DNA from: UBA7672 sp040398465
Lineage (GTDB): Bacteria; Pseudomonadota; Alphaproteobacteria; Caulobacterales; Hyphomonadaceae
Assembly (NCBI GenBank): GCA_040398465.1
Contig: JBBAUA010000012.1
Span: forward strand, 12,728 to 76,727
Reading direction: 5' to 3'
DNA: 64,000 nucleotides
The number at the start of each line of letters is the position of its first letter. Positions within the stretch are counted from its first letter, which is position 1. This document shows, in pieces, positions 50,672 to 57,700 of this stretch. A model generated the notes under the pieces. It did not search any database, was not told the origin of the DNA, and was given only the letters and a program-made list of their open reading frames with translations. The position numbers and the translations under genes are program-made.

Positions 50672-51220
50672 CTACATCGGCGGGAGGAGGACCTTGTCGA
50701 TGACGTGGATGACGCCGTTGGAGGCGTCGACGTCAGCCGTGACGACGGTGGCGTCGTTGATCATGACCTTGCCGGCCGTGCTGCCATCGACCTTGACGGT
50801 CTTGCCTTCGACGGTGGCGGCGTCCATCGACGTCGTGCCGATGGCGGACGACATCACTTCGGTCGGCAGCACGTGATAGGTGAGGATCGCGGTCAGCTTG
50901 GCCTTGTTCTCGGGCTTCAGCAGGTCTTCAACCGTGCCGGCCGGGAGAGCGGCGAAAGCAGCATCGGTCGGGGCGAAAACGGTGAACGGGCCGGCACCAC
51001 GGAGCGTGGACTCGAGGCCGGCCGCTTGAACTGCGGCAACCAGGGTCGTGAACTGGCCGGCGCCGACGGCGGTGTCGACGATGTCCTTGGCGGCCATCGG
51101 GGCGGGCTCAGGAGCGGGCGCTTCGGCAACGGGAGCCGGAGCAGGCGCGGCCGGGGCGGTTTCGCCGGAGCATGCAACGCCCATCAGGGCGAAAGCGGCG
51201 ATGGGGAGAAGCATTTTCAT
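50672..51220 (-). CDS. Fasciclin (FAS1) domain lipoprotein
   Basis: A 182-residue surface or periplasmic protein. The signal ends in GVACSG (lipobox, Cys near 17) and is followed by a Pro/Ala/Glu linker. A single FAS1 domain covers about 45-182: FTTLVAAVQAAGLESTLRG, the H1 motif FTVFAPTDAAFAALP, LTYHVLP and the H2 motif GVIHVIDKVLLPP. FAS1 domains mediate adhesion; single-domain bacterial forms are widespread, with unclear partners. ATG at 51220 places the signal at the N-terminus; longer frames upstream have no ribosome-binding site. Confidence 0.9.
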   Translation of the reverse strand: MKMLLPIAAFALMGVACSGETAPAAPAPAPVAEAPAPEPAPMAAKDIVDTAVGAGQFTTLVAAVQAAGLESTLRGAGPFTVFAPTDAAFAALPAGTVEDLLKPENKAKLTAILTYHVLPTEVMSSAIGTTSMDAATVEGKTVKVDGSTAGKVMINDATVVTADVDASNGVIHVIDKVLLPPM

Positions 51221-51362
51221 GGTGATGGTTCCTGTGTGTCGATGTGCGGGCGAGCAGCACGGTCGCATTAGGCGCCGCGCTTTTGTATTCCGGGTATACG
51301 CGTGAAGAAGACGAACGGATGTCTGATAACGGAAATGCAACGTTGCGTTCAAGTTGTGTGAT

Positions 51363-51938
51363 CTAGTTTGATACTGCGAGCTCGATCATGACTTCGTTGC
51401 GGCGCATGAAGGGCAACGTCCAGGGCGGGTCATAGAACGCGAAGACAGGCTCGCCTTTTGTTACGAGTCCTGCACTTGCGACCTTTTGCAGCAATACGCG
51501 CTTTGCTTCGTCCATGTCGTTTTGCGTCGCGAGGCCAGTGAATTTGAGCACGGCCATCGTATGCGCGGGCTGTTCGACCAGCGTCACCTTGCCGCTGGCT
51601 GGCGCGGGAAGTGTTTCGAGCGAATAGCCCGCAGGCATGGTGAAGCCGATTGTCCACGCGTCGGACGTGGTTGCATGCTGTGTGACGGGCGCGGTCATGG
51701 CGATCTTTTCGCCGTCGCGCTCCTTCGCGAAGATATAGTCCGCCAGCGGGCCAAAACCCTCGAAGCGGGACCCGAATGCATCCCCGCCGACCGTGGTTTC
51801 GGCAACGATCGTTGGGGCATAGGCGCGAACCTCGAACGCGCCATCGGACTGGCGAAGGCTGTAGGCCGGCTCTTCGACCGGCGCGGACGCGCAGGCGGCG
51901 AGAGCAATCGATGGAACTAGAAGGGTCAGCGCGCGCAT
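51363..51938 (-). CDS. SOUL haem-binding family lipoprotein
   Basis: A 191-residue exported SOUL/HEBP-type protein. Lipobox ALAAC gives Cys near residue 16. The mature protein has YSLRQSDGAFEVRAYAPTIVAET (the family opening, positions about 26-48), GGDAFGSRFEGFGPLADYIF, IAMTAPVTQ and the C-terminal FAFYDPPWTLPFMRRNEVMIEL (about 166-187). SOUL proteins bind haem or related tetrapyrroles; the usual His is not obvious here. AGGAG precedes the ATG at 51938. It is divergent from the serine hydrolase gene. Confidence 0.9.
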   Translation of the reverse strand: MRALTLLVPSIALAACASAPVEEPAYSLRQSDGAFEVRAYAPTIVAETTVGGDAFGSRFEGFGPLADYIFAKERDGEKIAMTAPVTQHATTSDAWTIGFTMPAGYSLETLPAPASGKVTLVEQPAHTMAVLKFTGLATQNDMDEAKRVLLQKVASAGLVTKGEPVFAFYDPPWTLPFMRRNEVMIELAVSN

Positions 51939-52058
51939 GTGGATCTCCTGTGCAGATATACGTGGCGCCCACTTGTGTGGATCATTCCCCTGCGAGGCCG
52001 CTGGTCTTTCGCGGGCCTGCGGATAGGCTTGGGCCAGGCGGTGCGCGGGAAAAATGAG

Positions 52059-53306
52059 ATGAGCAACAAGTGGAATGCCGGGAACAGCGACCCCAGGGTG
52101 CGCGGCCTGATGGAGGGCTTTCCGCCAGGGCGGGAGAAGATCGTCAGCGCAGACGCCGGGGAACTGTCGGGTAGCTCGTTTCCCAACACGCGGTGGGCGT
52201 TCAGCCATCAGCGCGAGCTGAAGGCGACGGTGAATGTCAGGCGCGGGGCCGCGCCGCCGAGCGCCCTGCCCCGCAAACTGCGGGATGACATCGATGGGAT
52301 TGCCTTCACGACGATGGAGGGCGAGGCGACGACATGGGGGCAGTCGATCGATGCGATGTTCACCGATGGCATCGTGGTGCTGCATCGTGGCGCGATCGTC
52401 TACGAAACCTATCGCGGCGCGCTGACGCCGGAGCTGCCGCACCTCGTGTTCTCGGTGACGAAGTCGTTCGTCGGATTGCTGGCGGCGATGCTGGCGCATG
52501 AAGGCGTGATCGATGCGGATGCGCCGGTCGCAACTTACTTGCCCGAGCTGAAGGCGTCGGCGTTTGGCGACGCGCGCGTGCGCCACGTGATGGATATGAC
52601 GGTGGGGGTCAAGTATTCGGAGGCGTATACCGATCCCGCCGCTGAGGTTCGGACCTACGGGATTGCGGCCGGCTATGGCAGGCCGCCGGAGGGCTATGAC
52701 GGGCCGCGCTCGATCGTCGAATTTCTGATGACACTGAAGAAGCAGGGCGAGCATGGCGCGGCGTTCGCCTACAAGACCTGCAATACGGAAGTGCTGGCGT
52801 GGCTGGTTCAGCGCGTCACCGGAAAGGCGATGGCGCAGCTGGTGTCGGACCGGATCTGGCAGAAGATCGGGGCGGAGGAAGATGCGTATCTGATCGTCGA
52901 TCCGACGGGCATGGCTGCTTGCGGTGGCGGCATGAACGTCGCGCTGCGCGATCTCGCGCGCTTAGGGGAAATGATGCGCAATCGCGGTGCGTTCAACGGG
53001 CGCCAGGTTGCGCCGGCGGCTGTGGTGGACGACATTTCGGGCGGCGCGCGGAAGGAAGATTTTGCGAAGGCCGGCTACACGACGATGACGGGCTGGAGCT
53101 ATCGCAACCAGTGGTGGGTGTCTCACAATGAACTGGGCGCGTTCACGGCGCGTGGCATCCATGGACAGGTGTGCTGGATCGCACCGAAGGCCGAGCTGGT
53201 GATCGCGCGGCTTGCGTCTCATCCGGTGGCGGCGAACGGGAACTCGGTTTTGGACAAGGTGTCGTTGCCTGCGTATGCGGCGCTGGCGGCACATTTGATG
53301 GGGTAA
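52059..53306 (+). CDS. Beta-lactamase-related serine hydrolase
   Basis: A 415-residue class C beta-lactamase-fold hydrolase. The SxxK nucleophile motif is SVTK near residue 131 (FSVTKSFVGLLAAMLA). A YxN-type element is probable in FAYKTCNTEVLAWL near 232, and HGQVCWIAP near 375 stands where the KTG/HxG motif lies. This layout matches 6-aminohexanoate-dimer hydrolases and esterases rather than true beta-lactamases. There is no signal peptide, which also argues against antibiotic resistance. ATG at 52059 is used; longer frames run over the divergent promoter region. Confidence 0.85.
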   Translation: MSNKWNAGNSDPRVRGLMEGFPPGREKIVSADAGELSGSSFPNTRWAFSHQRELKATVNVRRGAAPPSALPRKLRDDIDGIAFTTMEGEATTWGQSIDAMFTDGIVVLHRGAIVYETYRGALTPELPHLVFSVTKSFVGLLAAMLAHEGVIDADAPVATYLPELKASAFGDARVRHVMDMTVGVKYSEAYTDPAAEVRTYGIAAGYGRPPEGYDGPRSIVEFLMTLKKQGEHGAAFAYKTCNTEVLAWLVQRVTGKAMAQLVSDRIWQKIGAEEDAYLIVDPTGMAACGGGMNVALRDLARLGEMMRNRGAFNGRQVAPAAVVDDISGGARKEDFAKAGYTTMTGWSYRNQWWVSHNELGAFTARGIHGQVCWIAPKAELVIARLASHPVAANGNSVLDKVSLPAYAALAAHLMG

Positions 53307-53321
53307 CCTGGCATCCTGAGC

Positions 53322-53520
53322 ACGGCCTCGTCCATCGAGGCGATCGCCATGATAGACTTGCCGCCGTTGATAAGGTGTGCCCGCGATCTCTGAGGGTGAG
53401 GCATCCCTGCGAGTGCGTTTGTTGAGAGGGCCCTCATCCTGAGGGATCGCGGGTACGCTGCCAGACGCGCAGGTACCCTCTCAGTGCGATCGTCTCGAAG
53501 GACGAGGGCGGGCTTCCGGC
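53322..53520. repeat. Cluster of short extragenic palindromic elements
   Basis: The space before the SDR gene contains GCCTCGTCCATCGAGGC (near 53337), GCCCTCATCCTGAGGG (near 53430-53445) and CGTCTCGAAGGACGAGGGC (near 53491-53509). These are relatives of the arms at 10472 and 47547. No coding frame of note. Confidence 0.6.
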
Positions 53521-53585
53521 TCTGGCCTTTCGCGCTGACGTCGCTACCCTGCCCGGCAACAAGAAACGCATCGGGAGACGCGCGC

Positions 53586-54386
53586 ATGATGATCGACAAC
53601 CTGTTTTCGCTGAAGGGGCGCGTGGCGCTTGTTACCGGCGGTTCGCGGGGCATCGGGAAGATGATTGCTCAGGGCTTCGTGGAGAGTGGCGCCAAGACCT
53701 ACATCTCGGCGCGCAAGGCGGATGCATGTGATGCGACGGCGGCGGAGCTGACGGCGCTGGGGCATGCGGAGTGCATCTCGCTGCCGCAGGACATCTCCAC
53801 GGTGGCGGGCGGCAAGATGCTGGCCGAGGAGATCTACAAGCGCGAGGGCAAGCTCGACATTCTCGTCAACAACGCGGGCGCGGCGTGGGGCGCGGCGTTC
53901 GAGGAGTTTCCCGAGCATGGCTGGGACAAGGTGATGGACCTCAACGTGAAGTCGCCCTTCTTTCTTACGCAGGCGCTGCATGCGGCGCTGAAGAAAGCGG
54001 CAAGCCCGGAGCGCCCGGCGAAGGTGATCAACATCTGCTCGATCGACGGCATCCGCCTGAACCCGTGGGACACGTATTCCTACCACGCGTCGAAATCCTC
54101 CCTGCTTTACCTGACCAAGCGGATGGCGGCGCGGCTCGTGCAGGACAATATCATCGTCACGGCGATCGCGCCGGGACCGTTTGCGTCGGAGATGAACAAG
54201 GCGGCGCGCGACCATGAAGACATGGTTGCAAAGCGCACGCCGATGCGGCGCATCGGACGCGATGAGGACATGGCCGGAACGGCGATCTTTCTCGCGTCGA
54301 AGGCCGGCGACTATGTCGTGGGTGATTCCATCGCGGTGGATGGCGGTATCGCCTATGCGAGCCTGCCGACGGATGGGCCTAGCTGA
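53586..54386 (+). CDS. SDR family oxidoreductase
   Basis: A 266-residue short-chain dehydrogenase. NAD(P)-binding TGGSRGIG (near 18-25) is preceded by FSLKGRVALV. NNAGAAWG (near 97-104), catalytic Ser in ICSIDGIRL (near 157) and YSYHASKSS (Tyr/Lys near 174-178) complete the active site. VAIAPGPFASEM-like ITAIAPGPFASEMNK and VDGGIAYAS follow as usual. The C-terminal region resembles members annotated as gluconate 5-dehydrogenase or 3-oxoacyl reductases, but the substrate is not determinable. GGGAG lies eight bases upstream of ATG 53586. A perfect terminator follows. Confidence 0.9.
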   Translation: MMIDNLFSLKGRVALVTGGSRGIGKMIAQGFVESGAKTYISARKADACDATAAELTALGHAECISLPQDISTVAGGKMLAEEIYKREGKLDILVNNAGAAWGAAFEEFPEHGWDKVMDLNVKSPFFLTQALHAALKKAASPERPAKVINICSIDGIRLNPWDTYSYHASKSSLLYLTKRMAARLVQDNIIVTAIAPGPFASEMNKAARDHEDMVAKRTPMRRIGRDEDMAGTAIFLASKAGDYVVGDSIAVDGGIAYASLPTDGPS

Positions 54387-54413
54387 GCATCAAGTCATCT
54401 CGGATTTCTGATG

Positions 54414-54446
54414 GCGGCCGGAGGTTCCCTCCGGCCGCACGTTTTC
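54414..54446 (+). terminator. Intrinsic terminator after the SDR gene
   Basis: Perfect 11-bp stem GCGGCCGGAGG/CCTCCGGCCGC with TTC loop, then ACGTTTTC. Confidence 0.85.
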
Positions 54447-54461
54447 TGCTGCGTGTTTTCC

Positions 54462-54487
54462 GGAACTGCGCGTACGAGGCCGCCGTT
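54462..54487 (+). promoter_or_regulatory. EcfG promoter of the 54521 gene
   Basis: GGAAC (54462-54466), 17 bases, CGTT (54484-54487); the ATG is 34 bases further on. Confidence 0.7.
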
Positions 54488-54520
54488 GTTGGCTGACAAA
54501 CGTGTGCGAGGAGAAGCGCG

Positions 54521-54967
54521 ATGGACAAGCATGTCGATCAGATGGTCATGCAGCCGACACGGCACTTCGACAATCCCGATGAGGTGCTGAGTCATCCGGG
54601 CCTGAAGTACAAGGACCGTCTCCGTATTCTCGAGAGCTGGAAGCTTGACGCCCAGCGGCTTGCTGAAAGCACAGCGGAGAACATGTCTGGTGGTGAGCAA
54701 GGCGACCTGAGCGGAGTCTCGCGGGCGCTGCTCCAGCTGAAAAGCATAGAGATGCTGCCGCGCGCGACACAGCATGGCGGCGCCCGGCGGCCAGTTGCGG
54801 CCGGAATGGCCATTGGCGGGCTGCTGGGTGCTGGCGCCGGTCTGGTGGCGGCGGCGGCGACAACGACGGTGTCGCTCTCGCTTATCGTGCAGACGAGCAT
54901 TGTCGGGGTGATCGCTGGCGGTGTCGCCGGCGCGCTGCGCAGCCCGCAGCGCAAGAAGGAACTGTAG
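54521..54967 (+). CDS. Stress-regulated membrane-anchored protein, unknown
   Basis: A 148-residue protein. Residues 1-80 are soluble and helical: DKHVDQMVMQPTRHFDNPDEVL, then LRILESWKLDAQRLAEST. This is a pattern I have seen in uncharacterised alphaproteobacterial proteins. Residues 92-140 hold two Gly/Ala-rich hydrophobic segments (MAIGGLLGAGAGLVAA and IVGVIAGGVAGAL), ending in a basic tail RSPQRKKEL. The EcfG-type promoter upstream places it in the general stress regulon. Its own 3' end contains the first half of the EcfG promoter for the next gene. Confidence 0.75.
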   Translation: MDKHVDQMVMQPTRHFDNPDEVLSHPGLKYKDRLRILESWKLDAQRLAESTAENMSGGEQGDLSGVSRALLQLKSIEMLPRATQHGGARRPVAAGMAIGGLLGAGAGLVAAAATTTVSLSLIVQTSIVGVIAGGVAGALRSPQRKKEL

Positions 54968-54982
54968 CGTCGACGAGACGTT
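54958..54982 (+). promoter_or_regulatory. EcfG promoter of the second glycine-zipper gene
   Basis: GGAAC (54958-54962) overlaps the last codons of the preceding gene; 16 bases later is CGTT (54979-54982). The ATG is at 55025. Confidence 0.8.
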
Positions 54983-55024
54983 CGCCGAAACACACTCACA
55001 GACTCAGCCCCCAGGAGACGACCC

Positions 55025-55387
55025 ATGAAGATGTTTGCGATAGCGTCTGTCAGCGCGCTTGGCCTGATTGCAGCCGCGGCGTGCACCCAGTCCGGCAACA
55101 CTGAGCGCGGCGCGGTCACGGGCGGTCTGCTCGGCGCGGCCGCAGGCGCCGTAATCGGCAACAACACAGGCTCGGGTGACGCTGGACAGGGCGCAGCCAT
55201 CGGCGCAGCGACTGGCGCCATTGCTGGCGGCGTGGCGGGCGCCTCAAGCGACCGCAACACTCCGGATGGCGCAGGTTATGGCCCGAATGGCGAAGCCCTC
55301 GTCTATGATGGAAATGCGCGCCGCTACTACTACGTGGACCGCCGGTCCGGACGGACTTACTGGGCCAATGGCGATTATCGCGGGTAA
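55025..55387 (+). CDS. Glycine-zipper (YMGG-like) lipoprotein, paralogue
   Basis: A 120-residue lipoprotein: signal peptide ending AAAAC (Cys near 20) and a glycine zipper over about residues 30-75 (GGLLGAAAGAVIGNN, GAAIGAATGAIAGG). The C-terminal module RRYYYVDRRSGRTYWANG is shared with the protein at 14910-15266. Only the C-terminal module and overall plan are conserved; the zippers differ. This suggests the module is the functional part. Controlled by a perfect EcfG promoter. AGGAG precedes the ATG, and a terminator follows the stop. Confidence 0.8.
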   Translation: MKMFAIASVSALGLIAAAACTQSGNTERGAVTGGLLGAAAGAVIGNNTGSGDAGQGAAIGAATGAIAGGVAGASSDRNTPDGAGYGPNGEALVYDGNARRYYYVDRRSGRTYWANGDYRG

Positions 55388-55413
55388 GCTGTATACCCGC
55401 CTCGACATGGATG

Positions 55414-55440
55414 GAGCGCTGCCGATGGCGGCGCTCTTTT
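55414..55440 (+). terminator. Intrinsic terminator
   Basis: GAGCGCTGCC/GGCGGCGCTC stem (one mismatch) with GAT loop and TTTT. Confidence 0.8.
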
Positions 55441-55462
55441 CACATCCGGCTGTCAGAGTGTC

Positions 55463-55488
55463 GGAACTGACCGGTTTCCACGCGCGTT
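55463..55488 (+). promoter_or_regulatory. EcfG promoter of the 48-residue peptide gene
   Basis: GGAAC (55463-55467), 17 bases, CGTT (55485-55488). The small gene begins at 55519. Confidence 0.65.
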
Positions 55489-55518
55489 GCGTTTTCGTAA
55501 GTCGAGTGATGGACGAAA

Positions 55519-55665
55519 ATGCGAACCCACGAAGAAGACAAGATCGTCGACGACCTGGACCGTGAGTACGCCAGCAGGAATGGCCTGGCCGCCCTGGTTG
55601 TCTGCTTTGGTCTAAGCGGGTGGATGATACTGATCGCGGCTTTCAACGTTGCGTCGGCGATCTGA
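55519..55665 (+). CDS. 48-residue single-span membrane peptide
   Basis: ATG at 55519 to TGA at 55663-55665 encodes 48 residues. The N-terminus is charged (MRTHEEDKIVDDLDREYASR) and the second half is one hydrophobic helix (LAALVVCFGLSGWMILIAAF). Third-position GC is high, and it sits 31 bases after an EcfG-type promoter. This is the arrangement expected of a small stress-induced inner-membrane protein. No strong ribosome-binding site is seen. Unknown family. Confidence 0.55.
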   Translation: MRTHEEDKIVDDLDREYASRNGLAALVVCFGLSGWMILIAAFNVASAI

Positions 55666-55686
55666 GCTATTTCGTCTATCCGGTGC

Positions 55687-55711
55687 AGAACAAATCTCTC
55701 GCAGGCGCGTT
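55687..55711 (+). promoter_or_regulatory. Possible EcfG promoter variant before the lipid kinase gene
   Basis: AGAAC (one mismatch) at 55687-55691, 16 bases, CGTT at 55708-55711; the ATG is at 55743. Alternatively the kinase gene is read through from the upstream peptide gene. Confidence 0.35.
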
Positions 55712-55742
55712 TCAGCGTTCTGGCCGGAAAGTCTGCGCACCC

Positions 55743-56606
55743 ATGAAATCCATCGTTCTGTTCAACCCGAAGTCGGGCTCTGTACCTGCTGATGCGCGGA
55801 ACAGGCTGGTATCTGTCCTGCGGGAAGCGGGCATCAATGGCGCTGACCTGATCGAGACGGATCCGGAACACTGCGAGAAGCAGCTGAAGGAACTGGCCGA
55901 CATGGCGCCGGACCTGTTCGTGGTCTGGGGCGGCGATGGGACGATCCGCGCCGCCCTGTCGATCGTGGGGCCGATCACGCCGAACCTGTTGATCCTGCCG
56001 GGTGGCACGATGAACCTGCTGCCGCGCTCCATTCATGGCGAGAAGGCCTGGGACGCTGTGCTGCGTGACGTGCTGATGGGCCCGAAGCTCAAGATGCTTT
56101 CGGCCGGCGAAGTAAATGGCGAACGCTTCTATTGCGCGATGATGGCTGGAGCGCCGGCGCACTTTGCCGAGGCGCGCGAGAGCATTCGCCGCGGAGACCT
56201 TGCCAAGGCGGCGCAGCAAACCGGCGCGGCGATCGAAGTGCTGAAAACGATGCATCTCAGGGCCACGTATGGCGACGGCTATTCCTTCGGCGATACGGCT
56301 TTGCCGACATCCAGCTTTGTGGGCGCGATCATCGGTTCTCTGACCAAGGCGGGTAAGGGGATGGAGGTCGCGTCGCTGGCCAATCCAACGACCACCGGGG
56401 CGATGAATGTGGTCTGGACGTCGTTCTTCACGGACTGGCGGAATGCGCCGGGGGTAGAGGTGGCGCCTGCGACATCACTGGACATCGGCGAGGAAGGCGG
56501 GGGAGATATCCCCGTCATCGCAGATGGAGAGCACATGCCTTCCGCCCCGCAGCTTCATGTGATCTTTGTCGAAAGCGCATCGCGATGCCTGGCGGCCTCT
56601 GAATGA
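55743..56606 (+). CDS. Diacylglycerol kinase catalytic-domain protein
   Basis: A 287-residue lipid kinase-like protein. The DAGK_cat signature is clear: VLFNPKSGS at 5-13, WGGDGTIRAAL near 62-72 with the GGDGT nucleotide site, and LPGGTMNLLPRSI near 84-96. It probably phosphorylates a lipid alcohol (diacylglycerol or sphingoid-like) with ATP at the inner membrane face. The stop ATGA-overlaps the start of the metallophosphoesterase gene, so the products are translationally coupled; a kinase and phosphatase acting on related lipid head groups is a reasonable inference. Upstream lies a run of stress-regulated genes. Confidence 0.88.
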   Translation: MKSIVLFNPKSGSVPADARNRLVSVLREAGINGADLIETDPEHCEKQLKELADMAPDLFVVWGGDGTIRAALSIVGPITPNLLILPGGTMNLLPRSIHGEKAWDAVLRDVLMGPKLKMLSAGEVNGERFYCAMMAGAPAHFAEARESIRRGDLAKAAQQTGAAIEVLKTMHLRATYGDGYSFGDTALPTSSFVGAIIGSLTKAGKGMEVASLANPTTTGAMNVVWTSFFTDWRNAPGVEVAPATSLDIGEEGGGDIPVIADGEHMPSAPQLHVIFVESASRCLAASE

Positions 56607-57448
56607 ACCCGGACGCGATCAAGCTGATACACATTTCCGATGTGCATTTCGGGCGAGAGGATCGCGGGGCGCTCGAGCAGGTGGCCGGCTTTATGAGCCG
56701 CGTGAAGCCGGACGCCGTCATCTTTGCCGGCGACATCACCCAGAAGGGCCGGCGCAGCGAGTTCGAGGCGGCGCGCGATTGGCTGCGGGGGCTGCACTTT
56801 CCGGTGATCGCAGCGCCGGGCAACCACGACACGCCGCTGATCAACATGACGGCGCGGGTGCTCAAGCCGTTCGCGCGGTATGAGAAATACATGGAAGGCA
56901 TGGACGGCGTCGACAGGCTGATCGAGCTGCGAGACGGCGCGGTGCGCATTGTCGCGATTAACAGCGCGCGCGGCGTCCAAGGCAGGTTGAACTGGGCGGA
57001 TGGCGTGATCGACCTCGAGGATCTGGAGGCGGGGCTCGCGCTGCTGGCAGGCGGGCCAGAGGACGCCTGGCGATTGCTGGTCTGCCATCACCCGCTGGAT
57101 GAGCCTGGCATGTCGCAGGTCTCGGTGGCGACCAAGCGAGGCGGCGAGGCGCTGAGGCTATGCGCAAAGGCGCATGTCGACGCGATTCTCACGGGGCATA
57201 TCCACGACGCGTTTGCCCACGCGATCACCAATGTGCGGCGGCCGATGGTGCAGATGGGATCAGGCACGCTCTCGACACGCCTGCGCGGAACGCCGCCGAG
57301 CTTCTGCGTGCTGCAGATGGAGAACGGGAGACTTACGCAGGACGTGGTGTCGATCGAGCTGGCGGGGCTGACCGTGCGCCGCAACTATGACTCCTCGATC
57401 GGAGCCGCACCGGTGAGCGATGGAACCCCGACCCACGCGACACGTTGA
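56603..57448 (+). CDS. Calcineurin-like metallophosphoesterase
   Basis: A 281-residue metallophosphoesterase. The five metal-binding blocks are intact: HISDVHFG (Asp13, His15), FAGDITQKG (Asp near 43), PGNHDT (Asn/His near 74), VCHHPLDE (His near 160) and GHIHDA (near 196). No signal peptide, so it is cytoplasmic. Members of this class hydrolyse cyclic nucleotides, UDP-diacylglucosamine or other phosphodiesters. Overlap with the lipid-kinase gene by four bases argues for a lipid-linked substrate. The last codons contain an EcfG promoter for the following gene. Confidence 0.9.
   Translation: MNPDAIKLIHISDVHFGREDRGALEQVAGFMSRVKPDAVIFAGDITQKGRRSEFEAARDWLRGLHFPVIAAPGNHDTPLINMTARVLKPFARYEKYMEGMDGVDRLIELRDGAVRIVAINSARGVQGRLNWADGVIDLEDLEAGLALLAGGPEDAWRLLVCHHPLDEPGMSQVSVATKRGGEALRLCAKAHVDAILTGHIHDAFAHAITNVRRPMVQMGSGTLSTRLRGTPPSFCVLQMENGRLTQDVVSIELAGLTVRRNYDSSIGAAPVSDGTPTHATR
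57422..57446 (+). promoter_or_regulatory. EcfG promoter nested in the metallophosphoesterase gene
   Basis: GGAAC (57422-57426), 16 bases, CGTT (57443-57446). All of it lies within the last nine codons of the upstream gene; the DUF1328 ATG follows at 57468. Confidence 0.8.
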
Positions 57449-57467
57449 TGGGCAGGAGGAAGTTTTC

Positions 57468-57635
57468 ATGCTTAGTTGGACACTCGTTTTTCTCGTGGTC
57501 GCTGTCATCGCGGCTGTTTTCGGTTTCGGCGGCATCGCGGCCTCAGCGGCGGGTATCGCTCAAATCCTGTTCTTTATCTTCCTTGTGCTGTTCGTCGTCT
57601 CACTCGTGATGGGCGCCACGCGACGGGGTCTTTAA
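57468..57635 (+). CDS. DUF1328 small membrane protein
   Basis: A 55-residue protein of two hydrophobic helices, MLSWTLVFLVVAVIAAVFGFGG and AAGIAQILFFIFLVLFVVSLVMG (cited by position, 1-22 and 27-49). The FGFGGIA turn is diagnostic of DUF1328/YtjA. GGAGGA precedes the ATG. These proteins accumulate in stressed cells and sit in the inner membrane; the mechanism is unknown. A close paralogue is at 62412-62585, and both have EcfG promoters. A terminator follows before the convergent kinase gene. Confidence 0.88.
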   Translation: MLSWTLVFLVVAVIAAVFGFGGIAASAAGIAQILFFIFLVLFVVSLVMGATRRGL

Positions 57636-57663
57636 GACCGGCTGACTCGATACAAGAGACAAG

Positions 57664-57690
57664 CAGCCCGGCCCCGCCGGGCTGTTTTGC
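57664..57690 (+). terminator. Intrinsic terminator after DUF1328 gene
   Basis: CAGCCCGG/CCGGGCTG stem, loop of five, then TTTTGCGTT. Confidence 0.85.
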
Positions 57691-57700
57691 GTTCAGGGGT

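Noticed and set aside
52059..53306. Beta-lactamase resistance gene
   Set aside because: There is no signal peptide, and the motif layout resembles esterases and amide hydrolases of the class C fold, so a resistance call is not supported.
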